NCBI RefSeq assembly: GCF_014851395.1
Contig: NW_024043372.1
Coordinates: 21,002,977-21,066,976 of the forward strand
Source: Micropterus salmoides
Taxonomy: Eukaryota; Chordata; Actinopteri; Centrarchiformes; Centrarchidae
Direction of reading: 5' to 3'
Length of the DNA: 64,000 nucleotides
A program made the translations under genes and the position numbers. Under the pieces are notes generated by a model that saw only the letters and a program-made list of their open reading frames with translations, was not told the DNA's origin and searched no databases. Each line of letters begins with the position of its first letter. Within the stretch, counting starts at the first letter, position 1. Positions 25,401 to 37,717 of the stretch are shown one piece after another.

Positions 25401-28400
25401 GATTACAACAAATCAAGTACACAGAGTTTAAGTGACACTGGATACTCCTCAGATGGGATCTCCAGCTCTCATGGGGAGATTACAGGCCAGATCCAGGAAG
25501 AAGGAAACAAACTCAATGAAAGAGGTGCTTCCATCCCCTCAGAAATCACCAAACTAGAGAGCTCCATGAAGCCTCTACTAGAGTCAAAGACTGCCTCAGA
25601 CCAGAAGCACAGGCCACATTCACTGTCTGTAGGAAAGGACCGGGACTACAGTCCTGATGACGATGCAGCAAGAGATGAATCAGAGGATGAACTCAGTTGT
25701 AAGCTTCGCCATGATTATGTGGAGGACAGCAGTGAAAGTGGTCTGTCCCCATTGCCAGTAAGGCAGAAGAAGTCACATAAAGATTTAACAGATGAGGAGT
25801 TCATGAGGAGGCAAATTATGGAGATGAGTGCTGATGAAGAAGAGTTGGAAGAACACGGAAACCAGAAAACTAAAAGGGGACATAAAACCGGTGGGGATTT
25901 GAGCAAAGAGAGACGACGACTCTCTCACCATTCTAATAGTTTTGAGGATGAAACTAAGACATCAGAGGGTGCTTATAAGGCAAATGAAGAGGAAGATGTT
26001 GTAATGGCTGGAGGCCTTCGGCGATTTAAAACCATTGAGCTGAATAACACCAACAGCTACAACCGAGACATGGAGCTCAGTACTGAGCATGACCTACGAG
26101 AACCTGAGCTAGAAATGGAGAGTCTGACTGGTTCTCCTGAAGAGCGGTCCAAGGGAGAATATTCATCCACCCTACCTGCCACCACTCCCAGCTACACATC
26201 TGGAACATCCCCAACATCTGTGTCGTCCATGGAGGATGACAGTGACAGCAGCCCTAGTCGTAGGGCAAGACTAGAGGAGGCAAAGCAGCAGAGGAAAGCT
26301 CGACATCGGTCCCATGGGCCACTGCTGCCCACTATTGAGGACTCATCTGAGGAGGATGAGCTCAGAGAGGAGGAAGAACTACTTAGGGAACAGGAGCAGA
26401 TGAGAGACCTAGAACAACAGAGGATCCGAAGCACTGCTCGAAAAACAAAGAGGGATAAAGAGGAGCTACGGGCACAGAGGCGCAGGGAAAGATCCAAAAC
26501 TCCCCCCAGTAATCTCTCTCCTATTGAGGATGCATCGCCAACAGAAGAGCTGAGACAGGCTGCAGAGATGGAGGAGCTTCACAGATCATCATGTTCTGAA
26601 TACTCACCATCTATGGACTCAGAGGCAGAAGGCTTTGAAATGATTAGTGGAAAGCTTTACAAATCAGGAAATGAATACAACCTTCCAACCTTCACATCCC
26701 TCTACTCTCCTACAGAAAAGACATCAGCAATGTCACCCTCTGATAAAACACTAAAAAGTGCAGAGGAGGTCTATGAGGAGATGATGAAGAAGGCGCAGCT
26801 CATGCAGAGGCAAGGACAAACAGTTCATCAGCAGATTGGTGCCCCTCAGCCTGACAGTAAACATCATCTTGAAGCAGGAACTGTTCTAACCCCCGGCTCA
26901 AGCCCAACACAGGTTACTGCACCTATGTCCTTCTCCACAACAGGCAGTGATCCAAGAATTTCAGGAATTCATGCAGCACAGCATCTATCAAAAGAAACAC
27001 AAAATAGGATGATGACACAGAGTGCCAAAATTGAAGGTGTTGTTGGAGTTGCCACAACCAAAGCCCAAGTCAGTCAAACTGCCGCAACTCGACAGGCTGG
27101 TAGCACAGTGCCTGCCAGCAACAGAACAGGCTCCCAGAGGCCAACAAAGGCATCACCTGACCCTGGAGCATCCTCCCTAACCTCCAAAGTTTTCTCCCTT
27201 TTCAAGGGTCCCAGCCCCCCAGTCTCCCCCACCACTTCTCCGGCACAAAGCCCAACGCATATGCCGTCCGTGAGACCCACTGGTAGTAGTGGCAGGCAGC
27301 TGCCATCTTTGCCTGGTGGTCCTACATCAGCTGCAGCATCCCAAGGAGCCCAGGCATCTCAAAGGGCAATGTCACCACGTCTTACACGACAACAGTCCTC
27401 TCAAGATTCACCTGTGATGGTGATAACATTAGGCTCTGATACAACTAGCCCTGCCAAGCCACTTACTGTAAATTCATCCACTTCCCCTTTGTCATCACCA
27501 ACACAAATCAGCTGTAAAACCTTGTATAGCTCCCAGTCCCCTTCGACAAGTTCCCCAACGTCACCACAAATGCATCCTTTACAACAGTCTCCTAAACATT
27601 CTTCACAGATGGCTCAAAATGTTGAAAAAGTAAATGTTGGTATTAGCACCGTGACCACAACTGCACATAGTCGTGGATCTATGGAAAATATATCTTTGTG
27701 TAAAATCTCAAATATTCCAGGCACTTCAAAAGTTGTGGGTCAGGGCCAAACACATCCAAGCACTAATGTGGTGGATCTGAGAGCCCCATTGAGGCCAGCT
27801 CCAATTATAATGACAGACCAAGGGATGGACCTAACATCCCTTGCCTCTGACACAAGAAGATACTCTTTAGGAGCAGAGCAGCCATCTGGTCGACACACAG
27901 CAGTGCAACCTCTTATTATGAACCTTAATGCACAAGAGCAACCACACATATCTATGTCAACACCGACCACAGTTAGCATCACAGTTGCAGGTTCGATGTT
28001 CATGTCCCAACCCAAGCAGCCAATTGTGTATGGAGATCCTTTGCAAAACCGTGTGGATTATGGGCAGGGTGTTGGATCAGCTGTGTGTTTAACCCAGAGT
28101 AAGCCACCAGTTACTGACCCTTCTATTCCGAAAATTGATGCCTGCCTGGAAAACCTGGGTATACAACAGCAACAACTGCAGTTACAGCAGCAGAAGCTCC
28201 TGCAGCAGCAACAACTTCTTGAGCAGCAGCTCCAGCAGCACCAACAGCAATCCTCTTTTGCTCGTTACAATTTAGCTAATCAGGTCCAGCCACTGCTGAT
28301 GAAAAAAGATCTTGTAGTGAGCCAAACAAGCAGTGCCCAGCCTGTAGTGACTGCTAGTGCCATTCCCAGAGTATCCCCCCTGGCTCCACCGACAGTGTCT

Positions 28401-31400
28401 GGGGGTCCTGCTTCTAATGCAACTCATGAAATCTATGGTGGAGTTGCCTTGGAGCTAAAAAACAAGCCAACCATAATGAATTTATCCACAGGTAAACCAC
28501 ATGTTATGATGGTGCAACTTGATGAGAGTAGCACATCACAGGAGGGCACAGTCACTCAACTGGTAAAGAGAGAGGAACCTCCTCCCCCTCCTCAGGTCTT
28601 AGATCTCACTGGACAGATCAAACCAGAAAACCAGGTGGCTTGTTGTGATGTTGTTTACAAATTGCCCTTTGCTGGTTCCTGTTCAGGGTCATTCACCCAG
28701 AAGCCTACAGCAGCATCCTCAGATAAAACCCCCACCACTGAAACATCTCAAGCCGTCCACCCTCCCCATCCACCACACTACAATGTCAGCCAACAACAAC
28801 ACCAGCCCCAAGCTACACAAGGAGTGACAGAGGAACATAAACAATATCAACCACCCATAGTCTTCTCAGGAAGAATACAGCCCTCCATGTCTGATACTAA
28901 TCTGCCTTCCATGACTGATGCTAGTCACTATCAGAGTAATGTCCAAGGGGGTCTGGCAGTAGATCTTAGCAACATGAATCAGGCATATGATGGTGGATAC
29001 CTTGGCATGGGAGCACAGTATGGATCTTACACAGACTTGCGTCACCAAGGAGATTTTGCAGCCCCATCATTACCCCTTCGTCGATATGGCTCCATGTCAA
29101 ACATAAATTCAGAATATGCCTACAGCTCACGTGACCTAGCAGGATCACAGGACTCCAGTCTGGCTCAGTACAGTGCAACCACCGCGAGGGAAATCAGTCG
29201 CATGTGTGCAGCTCTTAACTCTGTGGACCAGTTTGGAAGCCGGTATGGAACTAACCCTGAACTTGTACCATATGGGGCTGGAAGGGGTGGAACTTTAGCT
29301 AGGCTAAATCTTCAGCAAAGCTTAGCGTCAATAAGAGCAAACCTACTGTATGGTCCAGATGGAAGACCAACTGCAAATGGCCAAACGCTAACAAACCTGA
29401 TAAATGCTAGACAAGCAAGTATACGCGCCTTGTACCCTGCTGCTATGAGAGGAGGTGATGGCATGATATATTCCACCATAAACACTCCCATAGCCTCTAC
29501 TTTGCCAATTACCACCCAGCCTTCCTCTGTCATGCGTCCCATGCCTAGAGGAATTTACAGACCATACCCTACAGGTGTAACTGCTGTACCATTGGCTAGC
29601 CTCACTAGGTTGCCTCAATTGACTCCCAGAATGCCTCTGTCCACACAGGGACAATATCCCTACCCTCCTCCAAACCAGTATACAACTTCAGGCACACCAT
29701 CAGGAAGTGTGCCTGATGCAAGCAGCTCACATCAGGAAACCCCTGTATACCTTGGAAAGCCTTTAACAACAGTTGCTGCGCAAACGGCTGCAACCATTCC
29801 ACCAACCCAACCTGCAGCACAATTAGGAATACAAAGTATACCGGCAACTGGTATGCAAACCACGGCAGATCAGCAGACAGACCGTAGTCAACTCACCTCA
29901 CAGAGTGTTTCGTCCCTCTCTCAACCTCAAGGCCAACCTCCAACTGTCCAGCCAGTGCAGGCTCAAATGCAGCCACAACAGTTACCTACTCAAACTGAAC
30001 CTTTATCTTTGACTCAAATCCAACCACAAGTTCAACCGATCAGTCAGCCTCAACCATTAGGTCTGCCACAGGGCCAGCCACAAGCAACAACCCACAGTAC
30101 TGCCCTAGCACAGAGTTCCAAACTTTCTCCTCCTATAGATACCCAGAAAGGTAAGGAAGATGATAGACTAAGTCAGCAACAAGAGCACATGCTGCAGCTA
30201 GAGCGAGAGCGTGTTGAACTGGAGAAATTCCGACAGCTGCGTCTACAAGAGGAGCTTGAAAGGGATCGTATGGAGCTTCAGCGACACAGAGAAAAAGAAC
30301 AACTACTCGTTCAGCGTGAGATTCAAGAACTTCAGACAATCAAACACCAAGTCATACAGCAACAGCAAGCAGAGCGGGAGACACAGCTCATTATGCAAAG
30401 AGAACAACTGGCCCAGCAGAGAATGCAGCTTGAACAAATTCAGTCTCTGCAACAGCAGCTCCAGCAGCAGTTAGAGGAGCAGAAAAGGCAAAAGACAGCA
30501 GCAGTGGAGGCAGCAGCTGCTGCTGCTGCAGCAGAGGCAGCTGCCGCATCAGCAGCAGTGGCAGCAGCAGCAACGTCTGCCCAGGGTGCTATACAAGGGG
30601 TAGTTGTTGGAGGAGGGCCCCCTCAAGGGTTTATTATCTGTGACCAGAGTGGTAGAGTTATTCAACAAGATGGACAGAGTGTTCAGTTTTGGCAAGATGG
30701 ACAAGTGGTCCAAGCCGTGGTGGCTGCTCGACCTATTCATAGTTCTGCCTCTGAAATGTCTTTGAGAAGCAGTGACAAACAGGCTGATTCCAAGATTATG
30801 AAAAAGCAGAATTCCATGCCTCGGCTGAGGGATGGTACAGAGGAGGACTCTGTGAAGAGGATTACAGACAGCTGTGTGCAAACAGACGATGAAGATGGAG
30901 AGGACAGATTCATGAACAGGCGTAGAAGAACAAGGCGTATTGCGGACTGCAGTGTGCAGACTGATGAGGAGGACCAGGGAGAATGGGACCAGCAACCAGT
31001 AAGGCGCAGGAGATCACGTGTATCCAGGCACTCTGAATCCAGTGGCGAGGCTAAATCAGAAGGATCATCTAAAGTGGCTTCTGCAAGTATAGCTATTCAG
31101 ACCACCAATGATTCGTCATGCCAAACAGAGCCTGACCAATTAGGCAGGATTTCACCTGCGATCCACATTACCATGGCAGAGACCTCAAAGGTTGACCTAT
31201 TACATTACATAGCAGCCCCTGAAAGGACCCACAAAGGAGAGAGTCTGGCCTGCCAGACAGAACCAGAATCTCAGTCTCATGGTGTGGTTGCCCCTCAGCT
31301 GAGTGTCCCTACAACTATCAGTCCATACTCCACAAGTCTGCATATGGTAGGTGCGAACACATCTGACCCAACCTCTCCAAGACTCCAAGGAGTTGCCAAG

Positions 31401-31757
31401 TTTGAGAGGAGGAAACCAGACCCCCTTGAAATAGGCTATCAGCAGCAACAAAATGAGTCTCCATCTCGCCAGCCCCCAAAATCTCCCCAGGTGCTATACT
31501 CCCCTGTATCTCCATTGTCTCCTCATCGCATGCTGGAGACAACATTTGCCTCCCAGGAGAAACTTAACAAGGCCCATGTTACACCCCAGCAGAAATCCTT
31601 TACTGCTGAATCACCCCAACGCCACCAGACCCTACCAAGACCCATAAAAAGTGTGCAGCGCTCCATGTCGGATCCGAAGCCTCTCAGCCCCACATCAGAA
31701 GACCCTGCCAAGAACAGGTTTTCCCCATATCATCAGCAAGCTCTTTCCAACAGTCAG
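25401..31757 (+). CDS. bsn: Bassoon giant central exon (2,119 codons)
   Basis: One uninterrupted exon encodes over half of Bassoon. In order (exon residues): SLSDTGYSSDG near 10; a conserved acidic EEFMRRQIMEMSADEEE stretch near 130; a charged first coiled coil at about 285-360; Ser/Thr/Pro-rich disorder; a poly-Gln coil at about 920-950; V-L-D-L-T at 1066 and A-V-D-L-S at 1186, which resemble CtBP/RIBEYE-binding PxDLS motifs; a conserved block around YGPDGRPTANGQ and TINTPIASTLPITTQP; the long second coiled coil at about 1589-1700; an Ala-rich run at about 1699-1727; and five x-Q-T motifs at about 1825-1955. The end (SPQVLYSPVSPLSPHR and after) matches mammalian Bassoon. It acts as a presynaptic scaffold that tethers vesicles and release machinery. 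Acceptor is CTTCAG|GAT and donor is CAG|gtatga. There is no internal stop. The extra 35 codons of open frame upstream are intronic. Confidence 0.97.
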
Positions 31758-33600
31758 GTATGAAACCATCACTTTTTCTTTAAACATAATTAATCCATTT
31801 TTCCCCCAGTTTATGAAGGCTTACCAAAGTAATAATGAATAAAATACAAATATAAATATTAGTGGATGTTTGTATTCAGAAAAAATATCTATTTTTAAAA
31901 GTGCAGCACCCCCACGAAGTCTTTTGATTACACACAATGTGTTTTTGCGGCTCATATACAATATGATGTCAGGTTTACCATAGCTATTTGCATAGGATAA
32001 CTTGCTGTATGTTTTTGTAGGAAAATAATTAATTGCATCATTTAAATGTTATACATTTGGAGGTACCAGTGCTACCAGTACCAAACCCTGTCAATTAGCA
32101 TGTAGAGAGCGTTAGATATTAGCAATATAATTAATATTGCTAATATCTATATTATTAATTAATTAAGGTAATATTTGTAATTTAATTGTCTAAGAGTAAA
32201 ACAGATATTAAAATAAAAATGTGTATTTAGAATATGCTTTGTGTGGACATAGATGATGACACAGGATCTGGCATAGAGAAGGTGACAGAATGTTCTCATG
32301 AGAGCAGCTGTCCATGCCAGAAAAGCTTTTCCCATCATCCTTTACTGCTGTATCTCCTCCCTTATCTTCCCTCTTTCTACTCTTTTAGTCCATTTTCCTC
32401 TCTCTCATTCTCTCTCTCTCCCACTTTCTCTTTGCCATGTCTTCTATATATGGCAAACCTTTAAGAGTTGCCAGGGGGAGATACAATGTGGAAGAATCTG
32501 GGTGGTGCTTTGCTGTCTTCCTGATTGTTAGCAGCTGGTCAAAGTAAATTAACATTGCTCTGTATTTAGACTAAAATTAGACTGAGAAATGTAGAAATCA
32601 GATTTCAAGCATTTCACACATTTGCAAGTCTAGTGTAATCTTTACTGTTAGTGTTTCATATACCGTTGTCTTGTGGATACTTAAAAGAATCCCCATGGAT
32701 CTACCCAACACAACTATTTTGTAAGTATTAGACTAGCATAGGTATATTTTTAAGTTGTTTTTATTTGTAATGTTTGACTCTTCTTACCTGCATGACATAC
32801 ATAAATATTTTGAGCAATGTATTTTGAGTAATAAGTAACATATTTCTGAAAATACATTTCAATGAAATCAATGGACTGAAGACACAATTGCTTTACTATA
32901 CTCAGATGTCTCATTGCGGTTTGAAAAAAATGTTTAACCAGTTCATGTTTTACATTACATTTACTAAGCTACTCAAACACACATTTCTTTTTTCTATTTT
33001 CTAATAAATAAATACAAATCTGGCATTCATGCATCCAACATTTAGCATATTAGATTAGATGTATTGAAAAAACACAACTACTGCTTGCTCAGACACACTT
33101 ATTGTTACTGATACATATTTGACTAATATGTAATCATTGCAGTAACAATGTAATGAATGATACTTGGTCACTATAATAAGTAACATGGTTAAATTGTACC
33201 CCTAATTGGAACCACTAATAATATTATGTAATATATTTGTGTTGACGACACTGACTGCCATTACTAAACATTTTACAGTACTTAACATTGTTAATTAGGT
33301 ATAAAAATGTAAAATGTCACTTAGTGTCTTTGGTTTCAGAAAAAAAAAACATTTTCATCAATATAATGAAATCATACTATGTTAATTAAATTACCGATGA
33401 AGCTAATGCTCCCGTAGTACGTATGTTAATTAACATCAAGTTGTCTGACAACATATCAGGCTGCATAGCTCTTTACTTAGGCCTAGGGATGAAGAAATGT
33501 GCAGATCCTCTGTGAGTACCCAGTGTACAGTAATGAGTCTAATTTACATAAACACATTCTGTTTATAGCTCAGTGTTTGCTGATGTGTCTCTTCTCTTAG
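31758..33600 (+). other. bsn: bsn intron
   Basis: A phase 0 intron from gtatga to a tandem TTAGCAG acceptor. It is A+T-rich. It contains a perfect 16-bp inverted repeat at 32,113-32,149 and nothing else I can name. Confidence 0.9.
32113..32149. repeat. Perfect 16-bp inverted repeat (hairpin)
   Basis: TAGATATTAGCAATAT (32,113-32,128) and its exact reverse complement (32,134-32,149) are separated by five bases. The A+T-rich hairpin would form in the bassoon pre-mRNA. I see no coding or transposon context. Confidence 0.9.
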
Positions 33601-35695
33601 CAGATGGCCTCCCTGCAGCAGCAGCAGAACTCTCTGATGAGGAAAGTAAAGAGGACTCTCCCTAGTCCCCCTCCAGAGGAGACTCCGCTCCCCATTGTTA
33701 CTCCAGCACAAATGTACAGCTCTCCTGGCATGCCCCAGAGGGTCTTACCCAGACCTTCCCAAGGAGTCACCAAGGCTGGCCTGCTGAGTGAACTGAAAGC
33801 TGTGGAACAAGAGTCGTCGAAGCTCCGTAAGCAGCAGGCTGAACTGGAGGAAGAAGAGAAAGAGATTGACGCCAAGCTACGTTACTTGGAGCTAGGCATC
33901 ACCCAACGTAAAGAGACCATGGTGAAGGAGAGGGAGAGGAGAGAGATAGCTTACCTGAGATGTATGGGTGATGCTCGGGACTACATGTCAGACAGTGAGC
34001 TCAATAATCTCAGGATGGCAGCTGCAACAGGAACCTTTGATTCCAATGGTCTGCTAACAAGGCCCAACACTGCACCATTGAGCCAATTTACTAATGACCT
34101 CAATTCAACCTCCCAGTATCCCTCAACCTCATCCTATATGGCTTATCCATACCCTCCAAGTCAACCATCAACACAGCAACCAAGTTCTGCTTATCAACAG
34201 ATAGGTTTCCAACCTCCTCAGTACCCTTCATCCTCTGCACCCCAGCCAGGAACATTCCAGCCCCATCCCCCACCAGGACCTGGCTACCAGAATCAGGGAA
34301 CCTATTCCTCCCGCATGTATGCCCAGTCCTCCTACCAGCCAGACCTTGGCATGCAGCAGCATGGTCTTCAGGGTTTCCATCCACCTGGTCAGCCTATGCC
34401 AGGGCAGAGCCTTCCTTACCCGAGCCATAGCTCCTACCAACCTGTTCTCTCCTACCAGCCCCAGGCAGAGATCCTTACAGTCCATCAAAGACCGCGGCAA
34501 ACCTCTTTGGCTGACCTCGAGCAAAAACTCCCCACCAACTATGAGGTCATCAGCAACCCGGCAGTGTCTGTGGCCACATCAGCTCCAGATACCAACTTTG
34601 GTTCAGTCTACAGCAATGCGTATGGACAATACCGCCCCCCTGAGCCTGGCCTGTCTCACTCTGTAGAGAGCCCCACCTCTGCTTATGCTTCAGATGGACT
34701 CTACACCTCTAACCTGGAGCAGAATATTCCTCGGAACTATGTCATGATTGATGACATCAGTGAGTTGACAAAAGACAACACTAGCCAACCTACTGATGCT
34801 CTAGGCCATCCTGTGGGAGGGCGGTATCGCAGTGAGAATGGTCCCGCACGTGGGAGTGCCTATGGTAGGCCTGAAGATGAGCCTGTGGATGCTTATGGCA
34901 GACCAACAGGCACAACGGGTTACCAAAGTACAGCGGACGGTCGCACCAGCACCACAGTGAGTGGAGGCTCTTCCTATTACTATGATGATTATAAACACAC
35001 ATCACGAAGCAGCTCCAGTAGCCACAAACTCACTCCCAAGAATCTCGCCCCTGCAGTAGTCTCATCTAAACGTAGTAAGCACAGGAAGCAGGGAATGGAG
35101 CAAAAGATTTCCAAATTCTCCCCTATTGAGGAAGCACGGGATGTGGAGTCTGACCTTGCCTCTTACACAATGACGACATCAACAGGAGGGAGCTGTACTG
35201 TTGTGTCCAGATCCAAGAAGCTTCAGGATGATGTCACCTATGGGATGAAGAAGAATGCATATGACCAGCAGAAATATTACGGCACCAGTCGTGAGGGTCT
35301 TGAGGAGGACGACCGCATGTACAGCTCTGGTAGGTCCAGGTCTACTGGATATGGTATGGACAAGATTTCATCCAGAGATGCCACAGGCCATAGAAGTAAA
35401 TCCTACGAGAGGGATGCCATGGAGCGGTCTCAGAGAAGCAGCCGCGGAAGACCCCCTATGCGTAGCCAGAATTCAGAAGAGGAGAGCCCACTCAGTCCTG
35501 TTGGGAAGCCCGTAGGCATGGGAAGAGGCTCTGTCATACCAGACGCCCATGATGTAAGGAACCAGTATGGCTCCAGTCATTCATTGCCAGATGTGCAGGA
35601 CCATCACAAGAAGGACCTTCCCAGAAGTCATGTCTATAAACCAGACGACTCTTACCTCGTAGATGACATGCACTGTGCTGTTTCTGACAGTGAAG
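33601..35695 (+). CDS. bsn: Bassoon exon with third coiled coil (ERC2/Munc13-binding region)
   Basis: About 698 residues, entered in phase 0 and left in phase 1. It starts at CAG (33,601), or at ATG (33,604) if the second AG of the NAGNAG acceptor is used. The conserved basic RKVKRTLPSPPPEE lies near residue 14. A coiled coil follows at about 60-120, containing KLRKQQAELEEEEKEIDAKL and RYLELGITQRKE. In mammals this coiled coil binds ERC2/CAST and is linked to Munc13 and RIM. Tyr/Pro/Gln-rich disorder follows, then conserved islands PRQTSLADLEQKLPTNYEVI, NYVMIDDISELTKD, SSKRSKHRKQGMEQKISKFS and RPPMRSQNSEEESPLSPVGK. The donor is D-S-E-G|gtaact at 35,696. Reading on into the intron gives a stop after four codons, so intron retention would truncate the protein. 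Confidence 0.96.
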
Positions 35696-36061
35696 GTAAC
35701 TGGTGCTGAGTAATTTGTACTGCCTGACATTCGTTCCTCCCACCTTTAAAGTGTGCTGGAAAGGGACTGCATGCCAAATGTGAGAAGAGCACCATTCTTT
35801 GTTTGTCTTGTCTTTTTTATGGAATGTTTCCTGTGTCCTGAAATTAAGCCAAAAATGCTTGTTTTATATTTCTGTTTTGCACGCATAATTTTTTTGTGTG
35901 AGGTGATGCCTGTTTTTTAAGTTGTTGGATTTCTCAAAAATGTGCATGGCTCTGGGATTTGGAGCATGTTTTCACAATTATTTTGCATGGCTTCAATGTG
36001 CATGCTACTCCTCACCACATAAAAACAATTGACTGATATTGTTTGTTTTGGTTTTAAAAAG
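35696..36061 (+). other. bsn: bsn intron (366 bp)
   Basis: A short phase 1 intron, gtaact to TTAAAAAG. It reaches an in-frame TGA within 13 bases (35,707-35,709). Nothing else is seen in it. Confidence 0.9.
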
Positions 36062-36882
36062 CCTATCATTTGGGCCAAGAGGAGACTGATTGGTTTGAGA
36101 AGCCACGGGAGGCCCGTTCTGATCGCTCAAGACATCATGGAAGTGGAAGTCACTCATCCACAGGTAGGCGTAGTAAACACACCTACCATGATTATGACGA
36201 ACCTCCAGAGGAATACTGTCCCCCTGATGAGTACAACCAACAACGGCACCCCTCCTCCACATCATCACGGGACCACCGTCACCACGGCAGCAGCTCTGGC
36301 AGACACAGCTCTTCTCGCCACTCCTCAGAGGATCCTAGGTCCTCCCGTTCTTCCAGGACACACCCCAAAGACCCACCTGGCCGCTCTGATGGCAGAAACT
36401 CCTCATCTACACAAAGAAGGAGCGGTCCAGACTCCCGTTCCGCCCAGGAAAGCCCCCGGAACTCAGGTGACTTCTCTCGAGACTCTGGTCTTCACCACGG
36501 CACCGGAGGACGGAGCCAGAGACCCCAAGGAGATCGCACAGCCTCCAGGAGGCAGGAGCCCTCTCCAGCAGGGCCTAAACCACAGCAGCAGCCTCCTCAG
36601 GGCCATGCTGGGCAGCAGCGGTCTGGTGGTCAGGGTCAATCTGGGAGACATCTAGGACCTGAACCACTCGATGGTACCCAGCAGGCCCAGCAACAGCATC
36701 ACCAGAGTACACAACAGCAGCAGCAGCAACCACAGCAGCACAGTCAGACCCCTCAGAGCAACCAACCTACAACAACTGCAGGAGTTGGACCTGCACAGCA
36801 GCAGCCCAAATCCAGCCAAGTGCCACCACAGGGACGGCAGCCAGGAGTAGGATCTGCAGCTGGGCAGCCTGCTACCACAGTC
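36062..36882 (+). CDS. bsn: Bassoon exon: AYHLGQEETDWF, His/Ser-rich and Gln-rich C-terminal region
   Basis: Completes a split Ala codon and continues YHLGQEETDWFEKPREARSD, a segment nearly identical in mammals. HTYHDYDEPPEE follows, then a Ser/His/Arg-rich region and a long Gln/Pro-rich region. The exon has 821 bases and leaves in phase 0 at GTC|gtgagt (36,883). The sequence is low complexity and expected to be disordered. The open frame overlapping in the +1 register is a shadow. Confidence 0.95.
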
Positions 36883-37145
36883 GTGAGTATCCAAAGCTTT
36901 GTTTTACTTTACCTAGTACATTAAATGTCTTTGTTTTTATAAATGTTCTACTTGAAAACCTGTATTGTGTGACATATTGCCAAGTGGCTAGTTATGATGA
37001 CAGATAATAATCCTATGGCTGTGAGTTTTTTTGATTATCTAGATTGGATTATATTTTGGGATTACATTTAAAATATACTCTAATAATAGTAGCAAGCTGC
37101 CCTACTACCCTAACTCCTTATTTGTTTCTGTTTAATTAATAACAG

Positions 37146-37260
37146 GCTAAAATGGATACTACACCTGCAGCAGCAGCCACAGGAATGAAACCTACAACAG
37201 GAGTCCCTGTAGGAGCACCACAGCCTACCAAAATAGCTACACCCCCTCTAACAGGCATTG
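37146..37260 (+). CDS. bsn: Bassoon exon: small Ala/Thr/Pro-rich C-terminal exon
   Basis: 115 bases, phase 0 to phase 1, too short to stand out as an open frame. It encodes AKMDTTPAAAATGMKPTTGV and a further 18 residues ending in L-T-G-I. The acceptor is AATAACAG and the donor ATTG|gtatgt. It was placed because only this phase joins the 36,062-36,882 exon to the C-terminal exons in frame. Confidence 0.88.
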
Positions 37261-37351
37261 GTATGTCTCAGGTCCTTCATTACCATAAACCACTAACTGA
37301 ACACAGGGAAATGACGACATAAGTGATGGTTATGTTATTTGTTATTCGCAG

Positions 37352-37498
37352 GATCCAAGGCTGCGCCTGTTGGGATAGGTAGTAAACCTGTAGGTATAGG
37401 CAGCGCTGCAGCAGGACAGGCACCCGCTGAAGGGGAAAATGTTCTCACCAAAATCCTGCAAGGAGGGGCAGCAGAGCAGGCGGGAAAACTGGGAGACG
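37352..37498 (+). CDS. bsn: Bassoon penultimate coding exon (conserved ILxGGAAEQAGKL)
   Basis: 147 bases, phase 1 to phase 1. After a Gly/Ala-rich start, it encodes ENVLTKILQGGAAEQAGKLG, which closely matches the end of mammalian Bassoon (SVFSKILPGGAAEQAGKL). The acceptor is TTATTCGCAG and the donor GACG|gtacag. Reading through this donor reaches an in-frame TAA at 37,516 that overlaps an AATAAA. Confidence 0.93.
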
Positions 37499-37717
37499 GT
37501 ACAGTCGTGAAAAAATAAATGTTTAAGAAACTGAAATACAGCTTCTTAGATATCTTTGGGTCTAGCAAATGTTAAATCCACTGTCTTTTAGCTTTTGTTT
37601 TAAAAGAAGGTGTTTATTAATACAGCAAAAATTACTACTGGAATATTTTAGATGTCTCACTGTTTGGGTTGGGTAGTTTTTCTCATATTTGCCTCCTTCT
37701 CTTTTTCATTCTCACAG

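Noticed and set aside
36029..36655. 208-codon + strand open frame overlapping a bassoon exon
   Set aside because: It is the +1 shadow of the exon at 36,062-36,882; only the other frame matches Bassoon (YHLGQEETDWF).
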